From contig SSGN01000168.1 in the NCBI GenBank assembly GCA_008016945.1, positions 1 to 16,771 on the forward strand: DNA of 16,771 bases, given 5' to 3'. The translations under genes and the position numbers were made by a program. Origin of the DNA: Flavobacteriales bacterium. GTDB lineage: Bacteria > Bacteroidota > Bacteroidia > Flavobacteriales > PHOS-HE28. Positions within the stretch are counted from its first letter, which is position 1; each line of letters opens with the position of its first letter. This document shows positions 7,301 to 16,400 of the stretch, piece by piece. Below the pieces are notes generated by a model that worked only from the letters and a program-made list of their open reading frames with translations, did not search any database and was not told the DNA's origin.

Positions 7301-9680
7301 ACCTCGAACCATCAGCCGGATCCTTGCGATCGCTCTTGCGTATGCCAGCCTTGGATCCACCAACGCCCAGACAGCCAGTGATGGGTGCGGAACCAATGTG
7401 GCCAACCAATACGCGGTAGGCACCGCCTGTGCTTACGTGGACTTCGACAAACCGGCATCCTTCGGTGCGGATCACGATCCGGGAACCTGCAACGCAGGCA
7501 GCCGGGATGATGCTTTCGGCTGGTTCACGGCCACGAGCAACACCACCTTCATCACCTACGACCCGGACAATGCTCACCGGCCCATCCTGCACGTCTTCAC
7601 TGGCACCTGTGGTGCGCTCATCCAAGTGGGGTGTGTCGATGCCGGATCGGATGGCGCCAATGCGCAGCTCATGATCCAGACAGTGCCCGGCACGAACTAC
7701 CAGATCCGGATCCAGCGCTACAACACCAACAACGCCATGACCGGCCGGATCTGCATCTGGTCGCCCACCACCACCAACTGGTGCGGCTACCCGGCCATCA
7801 GCCAGATCCCGGTGGGGACCACCTGCACCCCGCAGCCCTTTGTGAAACTCGACGCATACACGGCCACCATGAACCCAACCGGGTGTGGTGCGGGCAACTA
7901 CGACGATGCCTTCGGATGGTTCACCGCGACGGAAACGACCACCCTGATACACTACGACCCCGACGGGAACCAGCGGGCCATCCTGCATGTGTTCACCGGC
8001 ACCTGTGGGAGCCTTACACAAGTGGGTTGCGTGGATGCCGGCGCGAATGGGAACAACGCAACGATCACCCTAAGCACCGTGGTGGGCACGAACTACCTGA
8101 TCAGGGTTCAGCTGCGCAACGCCAACACCGAGATGAACGGCACCATCTGCGTATCCCGTCCCTTGGTGAACAATGAATGCAGCGGCGCCACCGAGTTATT
8201 CGTGGCCCCCAGCTGTTTCATGGAATACTTCACCAACATCTCGGCCACGGGCTCAAGCACCACCCCGGCACCGGCCTGTGGTGGCAGCACCGCCTCGGAT
8301 GTCTGGTTCAAGTTCGTTGCTCCAGCGAGTGGTGCGGTCCGCATCTTCTCCGAGGCAGGCACACTAAGCGATGGTGTGTTCCAGGTCTATTCCGGCACCT
8401 GCGGTGCGCTGAGCTTGGTGACCGGTGGCTGCGATAACGACGGCGGCACCGGTGTGAACGACCTTATGCCCTATCTGGACCGCCGCTGTACCCCGCTCAC
8501 GGGCGGGCAGACCTACTATATCCGGTTCTGGGGGCAAGCAGGAGCCACGGGAACCTTCGGGCTCTGTGTCTATGGACCGGATGCTTTCCCCACACCCGTG
8601 CAGGACTGCGGCGGCGGGCTCACGGTATGTGGCAGTGGCGCGATCAACAACAGCTCCGATTGGACCGGATGTTCCGCAGACCTCGACAACACCAACCGAG
8701 GATGCCTGTCGGACAATGAGCGGCAAGGAACGTGGTACTACTTCTCCCCGCGTTCGCCGGGGAACATCACCTTCACCATACAACCCACGAACAACATGGG
8801 CCAACCGGTCAACGTCGATTACGACTTCGCGATCTGGGGGCCTACCAATGCGGTGAGCTGCCCACCCACCGGCACCCCGCTCCGTTGCAGCTATGCCAAC
8901 CCGCTATGGGCCGGCACCTACCAAACGGGGTTAAGGACCGGCGAGGGCGATGTGTCTGAGAACGCCTCCATCTGGTCCAACGGCTTCGTCGCACCCATCA
9001 ACGTGAGCCTTGCCGATGTCGGCAAAGTGTATACCATATACATCGACAACTTCTCGGCCAATGGGCAGTCCTTCAACCTCTCCTGGGGATTGGCCGCACC
9101 GAACCAATTGGACTGCTCCGTTCTCCCGATCTCGATCATCGACCTGAAAGCCACGGTTCAACCCCGATCCATTCTTTTGAACTGGGTGGCCCAGGATGCG
9201 GCCGCCACCGACCACTTCATTGTGGAACGATCCGTGGACGGCCGGTCCTTCGAACCGATCGGGAACGGTCCGGCCGTGCTCTCGGGCGGCGGCACCACCG
9301 ACCACACCTTCCTGGATACCGCCCCGGCCGAAGGCATGAACTTCTATCGGATCGTGGCTGTCGGTGCCGATGGGGCCGTGACCTATACCAATGTGGTCAG
9401 CGCTCTGTACCATCCGCAGGAGCGCACGTTGGTGGCCATACCGAATCCGGCACACTCCACCGTGCAGTTCCACCTGGCCGCACTGCCACTGAACGAAAGC
9501 ATCGGGATCTGGGTGATGGACGCCAGTGGTCGGGTCGTTTCCGAGGAGCGCCATCTATCGATCACAGCCGATACCATGATCTCCCTTTCCGTGGACCACT
9601 TGACCAAGGGATACTACATGGTCAAGATGATGAACGGCCATGGCGCTCAACTCGGATCCGGTCGGTTCGTTAAGGAATGA
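7290..9680 (+). CDS. Large T9SS cargo protein with tandem N-terminal repeats
   Basis: A 796-residue surface or secreted protein. In order: signal peptide (ILAIALAYASLGSTNAQ, cleavage near 26-27); two repeats of about 126 residues at 33-158 and 165-290; a PPC-like Cys-containing module at 295-430 (NNECSGATELF, DVWFKFVAP, CDNDGGTG, YYIRFWG); a Cys-rich module at 438-612 (QDCGGG, ERQGTWYYFSP, DYDFAIWGP, YIDNFSANGQ); a fibronectin-III-like module at about 617-706 with FIVERSVDGRSF; and a T9SS type A sorting domain at 714-796 (AIPNPAHSTVQFH, ASGRVV, GYYMVKM, ending KE). No catalytic motif was recognised, so adhesion or surface display is an inference. The start at 7290 overlaps the upstream stop. 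Confidence 0.9.
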   Translation: MQSEPRTISRILAIALAYASLGSTNAQTASDGCGTNVANQYAVGTACAYVDFDKPASFGADHDPGTCNAGSRDDAFGWFTATSNTTFITYDPDNAHRPILHVFTGTCGALIQVGCVDAGSDGANAQLMIQTVPGTNYQIRIQRYNTNNAMTGRICIWSPTTTNWCGYPAISQIPVGTTCTPQPFVKLDAYTATMNPTGCGAGNYDDAFGWFTATETTTLIHYDPDGNQRAILHVFTGTCGSLTQVGCVDAGANGNNATITLSTVVGTNYLIRVQLRNANTEMNGTICVSRPLVNNECSGATELFVAPSCFMEYFTNISATGSSTTPAPACGGSTASDVWFKFVAPASGAVRIFSEAGTLSDGVFQVYSGTCGALSLVTGGCDNDGGTGVNDLMPYLDRRCTPLTGGQTYYIRFWGQAGATGTFGLCVYGPDAFPTPVQDCGGGLTVCGSGAINNSSDWTGCSADLDNTNRGCLSDNERQGTWYYFSPRSPGNITFTIQPTNNMGQPVNVDYDFAIWGPTNAVSCPPTGTPLRCSYANPLWAGTYQTGLRTGEGDVSENASIWSNGFVAPINVSLADVGKVYTIYIDNFSANGQSFNLSWGLAAPNQLDCSVLPISIIDLKATVQPRSILLNWVAQDAAATDHFIVERSVDGRSFEPIGNGPAVLSGGGTTDHTFLDTAPAEGMNFYRIVAVGADGAVTYTNVVSALYHPQERTLVAIPNPAHSTVQFHLAALPLNESIGIWVMDASGRVVSEERHLSITADTMISLSVDHLTKGYYMVKMMNGHGAQLGSGRFVKE
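7386..7763 (+). repeat. Intragenic tandem repeat, copy 1 (residues 33-158)
   Basis: First of two similar ~126-residue units. Shared core: DDAFGWFTAT, then T-x-I-x-YDPD, ILHVFTGTCG, QVGCVDAG and GTNY-x-IR. Each unit keeps six or more cysteines in similar places, suggesting disulphide-stabilised beta domains. Confidence 0.8.
7782..8159 (+). repeat. Intragenic tandem repeat, copy 2 (residues 165-290)
   Basis: Second unit of the same repeat. The central core is nearly unchanged while the N-terminal ~40 residues have diverged, so the duplication is not very recent or one side is under different selection. Confidence 0.8.
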
Positions 9681-10167
9681 ATGGGGCTAACAGAATGGAT
9701 GGTCGGCATGATACCATTTGGATCCATCAGCCCAAGGTTTCCAGACCGATCGATCCTTCGTGTGCCACCTACTGCTTCAACGAACACCCGAGCCATCAAC
9801 ACCAGCTGGTTGATATTCCGAACTTGACGAACAGGGCTTTTCTACGATAAATTCCCGAGATCAACCCACGAAACGTCGATTTTCAACGATGACCGCAGGA
9901 CCCATTCCATATCGATCTGGCGCTCTCATGGCTCCTTCGCGGAACAGGTCATCCAGCGAGTTCAAAGTCTTCTGTGTACCTGATACCAATGTCCGGGAAG
10001 GCCGCTGTTCCACAACAGGGCACCTCCGGATCCAACTCCTCATGGACCATAAGGTCCGATCATCCGCCGCTCGAAGAATAACGTGACCCCTTCTGCCCAT
10101 GGCGATCCGTTACACGCTGCACACCAAGCACCCGAAAGACCCCTCGGCGATCCGTGGGAACACGTGC
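9681..10167. other. Intergenic region between the first and second surface-protein units
   Basis: No gene is supported in these 487 bp; the only forward frame (9889-10086) has no family features. An imperfect palindrome (atcaac at 9795-9800, gttgat at 9809-9814 around cagctg) could be an operator or weak hairpin. A sigma70-like pair ttgacg (9824-9829) and taaatt (9848-9853), 18 bp apart, is followed by a less GC-rich stretch. It would give a leader of about 300 nt before 10168. No clear terminator follows the stop at 9680. Confidence 0.4.
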
Positions 10168-10668
10168 ATGATGAGCCTCGGACACGCATCACGGTGCATT
10201 GGCGCGTTCCTACTGCTCTTATTGGCAACACCCGTGTTGCCGCAATGGAGCCCCCAATGGCGCATCACCTGTGGCTCCTCGGACGACCTGTACCAGAAAC
10301 GCATCATGGTCTCTGCACAAGAGCTTGATGCCGGGGTCGAACTGAAATTCATCGGCACCGAAGTCCATTTCCGTTTCACCAGGCCGGTGGAACGATCCAC
10401 CATGGAGCATCTCCAGGTACGATCGCTTCTTGAGGCCTGTTCGGCACAGGCGCATACCGTTCCCTGGTCCGAACCGCGTGACCTTCATACCGGTCTCCCT
10501 GGGATGGGCGCGGAGAATACCGGACCTCCCGTATTACAGAAAACCGGCGATCCAGAAAGAGACGCAGCGGCATATCAGGTGGAGAAGGAAAGATGGATCC
10601 AGGCGCATCCGGAGATCTATCAGCGATGGGTCCAAGGGGACCTTACACAACCCCCAGCCGAGCGATGA
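10168..10668 (+). CDS. Small exported protein, partner of the second T9SS cargo protein
   Basis: A 166-residue protein of unknown family, similar in layout to 6743-7300. Signal peptide MMSLGHASRCIGAFLLLLLA with likely cleavage near TPVLPQ (26). The alpha/beta domain at about 31-90 has WRITCGSSDD, the helix QKRIMVSAQELDA, the strand TEVHFRFTRP and a second helix STMEHLQVRSLLEA. A linker follows, then the C-terminal motif at 132-156, AAYQVEKERWIQAHPEIYQRW. Start: tandem ATGs at 10168 and 10171 give a clean signal peptide; an in-frame ATG at 10099 would add 23 polar residues. The stop overlaps the next start in an ATGA (10665-10668). Confidence 0.8.
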   Translation: MMSLGHASRCIGAFLLLLLATPVLPQWSPQWRITCGSSDDLYQKRIMVSAQELDAGVELKFIGTEVHFRFTRPVERSTMEHLQVRSLLEACSAQAHTVPWSEPRDLHTGLPGMGAENTGPPVLQKTGDPERDAAAYQVEKERWIQAHPEIYQRWVQGDLTQPPAER

Positions 10669-12623
10669 ACCGCCCCACCACCCTGAAGGCCTTGATCGGC
10701 AGGACCATCCTGCTCATGAGCCTGCCCTTTGGCCTCGTTCACATGGAGGCCCATGGCCAATGCGCCAACAACAACACCTTGCTCCCAGGGGGTACGATCT
10801 CACCGAACTGCCCAGGCCAGACCACGGTGCCGTGCATCACCGGTGGGCAGTACGCCCTGATCAACGTGACCACCGGGAACAACTACACCTTCTCCACCTG
10901 CGGGGCCACCTTCGACACCCAGATCACGCTGTACAACAACGCGGGTGGTGGCAGCCTCGGGTTCAACGACGACAGCGGGGTCTGTGGCTTCCTCTCGGCA
11001 CAATCCTACCTGGCTTGGACCGCCACGTTCACCGGTCAGCTCCGCGTTCTGGTGGACCAATACAATTGCGCCAACAACAACCTCTGCGCCTCGTTGATCA
11101 TCACCTGCGCCACCGCCCCCGCACCGGTGACCAACAATGAATGCGGTGGGGCGATCCCGCTGTTCGTGGCCGATGGTTGCTTCATGCAGACCTATTCCAA
11201 CGTGGGCGCCACGCGCTCCACCCCCACACCGAACCCCACGTGTGGAGGGCCTTTCACCAATGCCAACTTCCGCGACGTCTGGTTCAGCTTCACGGCGCCG
11301 CCTAACGGTGTGGTGATCATCGAGTCGGTACCCGGCACCTTGCAGGACGGGGTGATGCAGCTCGTGGCCGGTACCTGCGCTTCGTTCACCAACGTGGAAT
11401 GCGACGATGACGATGGGGTGGGCTACATGCCGCGCATCGATCGCCGATGCCTCACCCTTACCCCGAACGCGCCGTACATGATCAGGTTCTGGGGCTTGAG
11501 CGGTACCACGGGCACCTTCGGCCTGTGCGTGCGGAGCTTCTCCACCTTCCCGACCCCCCAAGAGGACTGCTCAGGGGCGTTCACCGTGTGCAACGACCAA
11601 GCCTTGAACAACTCCACGAACTACACGGGTTGCTCGGTGGACCTCACGAGCACCAACCGAGGCTGTCTCATGGGGAATGAACGGCAGGGTACCTGGTACT
11701 TCTTCTCGCCATCCAGCAGCGGCACCATCGGCCTGAACATCGTTCCAACGGGCAATGTGGACTACGACTTCGCCGTCTGGGGCCCGTACGGAAGCATCAG
11801 CTGTCCCCCACCCGGGCCACCGGTACGTTGCTCTTGGGCCTACCCTCCGAACATCACCGGCTACCCCGCGTCGGTCGCGTTCCAAACCGGCATGCGCACC
11901 TCGTCGGTGGACCCTTCCGAAGCCGACGGTCCAGCGGGTGCCGTAGATGGATTCACTTCTGCCCTCACCGTGGTGGCCGGCCAGAACTACATCCTGTACA
12001 TCGACAACTTCGATGTATCCGGCCAGGCGTTCACCCTGGATTGGCAACTCTCCGGCGGTGCATCGCTCGATTGCACGGTACTCCCCATCGAAGTGTTGGA
12101 CCTGGCCGCGCACCCCATGGGCCAAAGCATCGCCGTGGAATGGACCACCACCTCCGCAGGATCCAACGCCACCTTCGTGGTGGAACGGTCCCACGCCCCC
12201 TACGACTTCGTACCGATCGGGTCGCTCCCCGGAAATAGCGACACAGGCGTGGGCCATGAACTTCGCTTCATGGACCACCAGCCCTTGCGCGGCTTCAACT
12301 ACTACCGGATCAAACAACTGGGGGGCGATGGATCGTACTTCTACTCGTCGGTGGTCTCCGCGAGCATCACGCCGACACGCCAACTCACCCTGGCCCCGAA
12401 CCCGGCCACGGACCACCTGGAACTGGCCATGACACCCACCTCGGAACCGGTGCACTTTCAACTGCACGATGCCACCGGCCGTATCCTCAACGCATGGACC
12501 GAGCCCACGATCAACGGACCGGTCCACATACCGATCGCCAGCTTGTACCCAGGGGTCTACACGGTGTTCGCATTCAACGGGGCCAACGAACCCTTGGGCT
12601 ATGGCATCTTCGTGCGGAAGTGA
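10665..12623 (+). CDS. Large T9SS cargo protein, second unit
   Basis: A 652-residue exported protein. Signal peptide (ALIGRTILLMSLPFGLVHMEAHGQ, cleavage near 32); an N-terminal Cys-containing beta module at 33-150 (LLPGGTISPNCPG, YTFSTCGATFDTQITLYN, LAWTATFTGQLRVLVDQ) not found in the other two cargo proteins; a PPC-like module at 156-291 (NNECGGAIPLF, DVWFSFTAP, VECDDDDGVGYMP, YMIRFWG); a QDC-type Cys-rich module at 299-474 (ERQGTWYFFSP, DYDFAVWGP, YILYIDNFDVSGQ); a fibronectin-III-like module at about 478-568 (FVVERSHAPYDF); and a T9SS type A sorting domain at 572-652 (LAPNPATDHLEL, ATGRIL, PGVYTVF, ending RK). Translation is probably coupled to the small gene by the 4-nt overlap. No enzymatic motif seen. 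Confidence 0.9.
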   Translation: MNRPTTLKALIGRTILLMSLPFGLVHMEAHGQCANNNTLLPGGTISPNCPGQTTVPCITGGQYALINVTTGNNYTFSTCGATFDTQITLYNNAGGGSLGFNDDSGVCGFLSAQSYLAWTATFTGQLRVLVDQYNCANNNLCASLIITCATAPAPVTNNECGGAIPLFVADGCFMQTYSNVGATRSTPTPNPTCGGPFTNANFRDVWFSFTAPPNGVVIIESVPGTLQDGVMQLVAGTCASFTNVECDDDDGVGYMPRIDRRCLTLTPNAPYMIRFWGLSGTTGTFGLCVRSFSTFPTPQEDCSGAFTVCNDQALNNSTNYTGCSVDLTSTNRGCLMGNERQGTWYFFSPSSSGTIGLNIVPTGNVDYDFAVWGPYGSISCPPPGPPVRCSWAYPPNITGYPASVAFQTGMRTSSVDPSEADGPAGAVDGFTSALTVVAGQNYILYIDNFDVSGQAFTLDWQLSGGASLDCTVLPIEVLDLAAHPMGQSIAVEWTTTSAGSNATFVVERSHAPYDFVPIGSLPGNSDTGVGHELRFMDHQPLRGFNYYRIKQLGGDGSYFYSSVVSASITPTRQLTLAPNPATDHLELAMTPTSEPVHFQLHDATGRILNAWTEPTINGPVHIPIASLYPGVYTVFAFNGANEPLGYGIFVRK

Positions 12624-12699
12624 CGCAACAAGCCGGGATCCGACAGCGCAGCCGTTGATACGTTGATCCGGTGTGGGTGGACCGACCATGGATTTTTTC

Positions 12700-12707
12700 T
12701 ATATTGG
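12700..12707 (+). promoter_or_regulatory. Candidate -7 box for the third unit
   Basis: TATATTGG within an AT-rich patch (gattttttctatattgg) unlike the surrounding GC-rich DNA, 19 bp before the ATG at 12727 and close to TAnnTTTG. AAAGG directly before the ATG may act as ribosome-binding site. The position would make the third unit independently transcribed and supports 12727 as the start. Confidence 0.4.
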
Positions 12708-12726
12708 TCACACACTTAACCAAAGG

Positions 12727-13092
12727 ATGCTGCGCACGGTCATTCCAGCCCTATTCCTCGTGGCGCCATGCTTTGGCATGGCACAGTCGAACACAGCCTT
12801 CCGCATCCACTGCGGCCCGGATTCCCAAGTGGAACAAAAACGGTTCATGGAGACCCTGAAACGGGTCGATGCCGAGGCGGTGAGCAGCTTCGGCGAGGAA
12901 GAGATCAAAGTCCGGTTCTCGGGGCCAAGGAGCGAAACGGAATTCCGAGCCTTCTTGGAACAAGTGAACATGACCCACTGCCAGAGCAGACCCCTGCACC
13001 TTGCGCCGCACCGGTCCGATGCGGCCACCACCACCGAAGGCACCATCGGAGATGGTCCGGACCAACGGCGAACCTTGATCAACGAACAATAG
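12727..13092 (+). CDS. Small exported protein of the third unit, shortened
   Basis: A 121-residue protein: signal peptide MLRTVIPALFLVAPCFGMA (cleavage near Q20), then an alpha/beta domain at about 24-82 (FRIHCGPDS strand, VEQKRFMETLKRVDA helix, EEIKVRFSGP strand, ETEFRAFLEQV helix). This matches the domain of 10168-10668, including the R-I-x-C-G start and the QKR helix. It lacks the Y..EK..W...PE.Y C-terminal motif of the other two small proteins and ends in a Thr/Asp/Arg-rich tail. The beta-alpha-beta-beta-alpha order resembles a ferredoxin-like HMA fold, but there is no CxxC metal site. The start at 12727 was chosen over 12673 because it gives a clean signal peptide and sits just after the AT-rich promoter patch. 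Confidence 0.75.
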   Translation: MLRTVIPALFLVAPCFGMAQSNTAFRIHCGPDSQVEQKRFMETLKRVDAEAVSSFGEEEIKVRFSGPRSETEFRAFLEQVNMTHCQSRPLHLAPHRSDAATTTEGTIGDGPDQRRTLINEQ

Positions 13093-13465
13093 CGTGCATG
13101 GCATGACCCCTACCCACCTTTGTTGGAACATGGCCCCGTCGGAAGGGTCGATCCTGGGCCACCTTGCGGGCCAGGCAGGCGCCCCGGAGCCCGGGCGACC
13201 TTGTACGATCCCGCGTACACACAGGAGCGATGTTGAGGAATGCGTGCCAGAAGAGGCATCCTTCTCTTGCTCGGATCGTCCCTATCCATAGAAGACACCC
13301 GCTGCTGACCAAATCCTGCCACCACCCGATCTGATACCTGTACGGCAATAGCCCTCACAAGTACCCCCATGTTCCGATGGTCTCACACACCGGACCATGG
13401 GTTTCGAAGACCGTTCCACCACCAGATGTTCTCCTCATCTGTGAAGCCCAGAACCCGCTTGCACA
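13093..13465. other. Intergenic region inside the third small/large unit
   Basis: These 373 bp contain no supported gene. The other two units have an overlap at this place. I looked for a remnant of the missing C-terminal W...PE.Y motif of the small protein and did not see it. A GC-rich partial palindrome (gccccggagcccgggcg, near 13180) is present. The stretch must carry the start signals for the large gene if it is not co-translated, but no good -7 box was seen. Confidence 0.4.
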
Positions 13466-16400
13466 ATGAAAGGGAACCTACCCAGCCCCAAGGACCGAAT
13501 TCAGTCCCCTGTCCATTACCGTTGGATCACGGTGATGCTCCTCTTGCTTCCATTCCTCGGGCTTCGCGCTCAGCCCGCGAACGACGACCCCTGTAACGCC
13601 ATCGCGCTCACGGTGGGGGCCAGTTGCACGTTCTCCAGCCGGACGAACGCTGCGGCTACGGCCACCCCGGGGATACCGGCACCGGGCTGTGCCAACTACA
13701 ACGGCGGCGATGTCTGGTTCACGGCGGTGGTCCCCGCCAATGGGCAGCTGATCATCGATTCGAACACCGGCGTGGTCACCGACGGCGGCATGGCGCTCTA
13801 CAGTGCCACCGCATGCGGAGGCACCTTCACCCTGATCGAATGCGACGATGATGACAGTGCCAATGGGCTGATGCCTTCCATCACGCGTACCGGTCTGGCA
13901 CCCGGCAGTACGGTCTATATCCGATTCTGGGAATATGGGAGTGACAACAACGGAACGTTCAGCATCTGCGCTTACTCGCCCCCCCCGCCGCCCCCGGCAT
14001 GTGGGACCGTCGTTACCGACCCCGGTGGGGCTGGCAACTACGGCAACAGCGCAAATTTCGTCGCCACCTATTGCCCTGCTGTTGCCGGACAAGTGGTCAC
14101 CATCACCTTCACCGCGTTCGCCACGGAAGCCACCTTCGATGTGGTCTACATTCACAACGGCCCCTCGATCGGAGCTCCGATCATCGGAACCTACTCTGGA
14201 ACGACACTACCACCAGCTCTGACCTCCAATGATCCCGGGGGATGCCTAACTCTCCGGTTCACTTCCGATGGTAGTATCAATGCGGCTGGTTGGACCGCGA
14301 ACATCACCTGCGGACCACCACCACCGCCACCGGCCAACGACAACCCCTGCGGAGCTATACCGCTCACCGTTAACGCCAGCTGTACGTTCGTGACCGGAAC
14401 CACCTTGAATGCCACGAACACCTCGGCCGTACCACCGCCACCTTGTGCGAACTATGTAGGGAATGATGTGTGGTATAGCGCCACAGTTCCGGCATCGGGC
14501 CAGATCCTGGTGAATACGAACACCGGTGTCATCACCGACGGTGGTATGGCCTTGTATACGGCCACCGGATGCAGTGGGACCTTCACCTTGATCGAATGCG
14601 ATGATGACGACAGCCCCAATGGGCTGATGCCTCAGATCTCCGTGGGTGGCCTTACCCCAGGATCCACGGTGTATATCAGGGTCTGGGAGAAAGGAGGCGA
14701 TAACAATGGCACGTTCAGTATCTGCGCCACCAACCCACCGCCTCCACCCGCGAACGACAACCCCTGCGGTGCGACCCTCCTCCCGGTGAACACATCGTGT
14801 GTGAACACTACGGCCACCACGGTGAATGCCATGGCCACCGCCGGTCCACCCGCCCCCACCTGCGCGAATTACGCCGGTGGCGATGTCTGGTTCAGGATGG
14901 TCGTTCCGGCCAGTGGCAACCTCATCATCGAAACGAACACCGGTGTGATCACCGACGGTGGTATGGCCCTGTACACCGCACCGAGCTGTGCCGGCCCCTT
15001 CACCCAGGAAGTCTGTGACGACGATGGAGGCACCGGATTGATGCCGATGATCACCGCCTCTGGATTAGCGCCGGGCAGCACGGTCTATGTCCGATTCTGG
15101 GAGTATGGGAATGACAATCCGGGCACCTTCTCCATCTGCGCTCGTACCCCACCACCGCCACCTACCGGGGATTGCGTATACGTGCTCAACCTCTTCGATA
15201 GCTTCGGCGATGGCTGGGGAACCTCCAATGTCGGCGTCCGCATCAACGGCGGTGCTTGGACCTACTATACCGTAGGTGGCTCGAACACCCAGGTCCTTCT
15301 GGGCATGATGATCGGCGACTTCATCGAGCTGTCCTACGATGCCTCCGGCCCTTTCCAGGGTGAGAACAGCTACTCGCTGGGTATCCTCGGTGGTGGCACT
15401 TACTTCAACTCCGGCGCAGCGCCACCGGCAGGCCCCTCCTTCGCCCAACTCGTGAACTGCCAACCTCCTCCGGCCGCCCCGCAGGACTGCAACGGAGGCA
15501 CCACGATCTGCAACGGCCAGGCCTTCAACAACAACAGCAGCAACACGGGCAATATCGTGGACCTGAACACGGCCAACCAAGGTTGCCTCTCCTCCGGCGA
15601 ACGCCAGGGCACTTGGTACTACTTCTCGCCCAGTGCATCGGGCACGGTGGGCTTCTCCATCGCCCCGGTCACCGCCACCGACTACGACTTCGCCGTGTGG
15701 GGGCCGATGTCGAGTGTGAGCTGCCCACCCCCCAGCCCGCCGGTGCGTTGCTCCTACGCTGCACCTACGGGCCCCACGGGGCTGGGCAATGGCGCGGGCG
15801 ATACCTCCGAAGGGGCTGGTGGCGACCGCTGGGTGAGTCCGCTCACCGTGACCGCCGGCCAGGTCTACATCCTGTACGTGGACAACTTCTCGTCCAATGG
15901 ACAAGCCTTCAACCTTACCTGGCAACTATCGGGTGGGGCCTCGTTGGACTGCACGGTGCTGCCCGTGGAGCTCGTAAGGTTACAAGCGGCCCAAAGCCAT
16001 GGAGAGGTGAACGTGACCTGGTCCACTTTGTCGGAAAGCGACAGCCACCATTTCCTCGTGGAACGGTCGTTCGATGGGGAGGAGTTCCATCCGATAGGCA
16101 CGGTGGACGCAGCGATCAACAGCACCAGCGTAACCGACTACCGGTTCGTGGACAACGCACCACGCTGCGGCACCAACCACTACCGGATCACCATGGTGGA
16201 TCTCGATGGTTCGAGCCTTCGCTCCAACACGGTCAACACCACCTACCGCCCCATAGGCAGCCAGGTGATGCTCATGCCCAACCCGGCAAAGGACATGGTG
16301 TACGTGACCGTGGCCAATGACCTGGGCGAATACACCATGCGGATCATGGACGCCACTGGTCGCACGCTGCAGGTGCTTGCCTTCGCCGAGCAAAAAGGAC

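Noticed and set aside
7038..8021. Minus-strand frame of 327 residues across the first small/large junction
   Set aside because: It overlaps two genes supported by signal peptides and repeats; Gly/Arg/Val-rich shadow.
11571..12689. Minus-strand frame of 372 residues opposite the second cargo gene
   Set aside because: Antisense to conserved modules and the sorting domain; no recognisable features.
13079..13348. Minus-strand frame in the gap of the third unit, considered as a gene or gene remnant
   Set aside because: No similarity to the neighbouring small proteins and no motif; composition looks random.
14333..15151. Repeated segments considered as a CRISPR or mobile-element repeat
   Set aside because: They are in-frame protein-domain repeats inside one coding sequence, with spacing and divergence typical of domain duplication.
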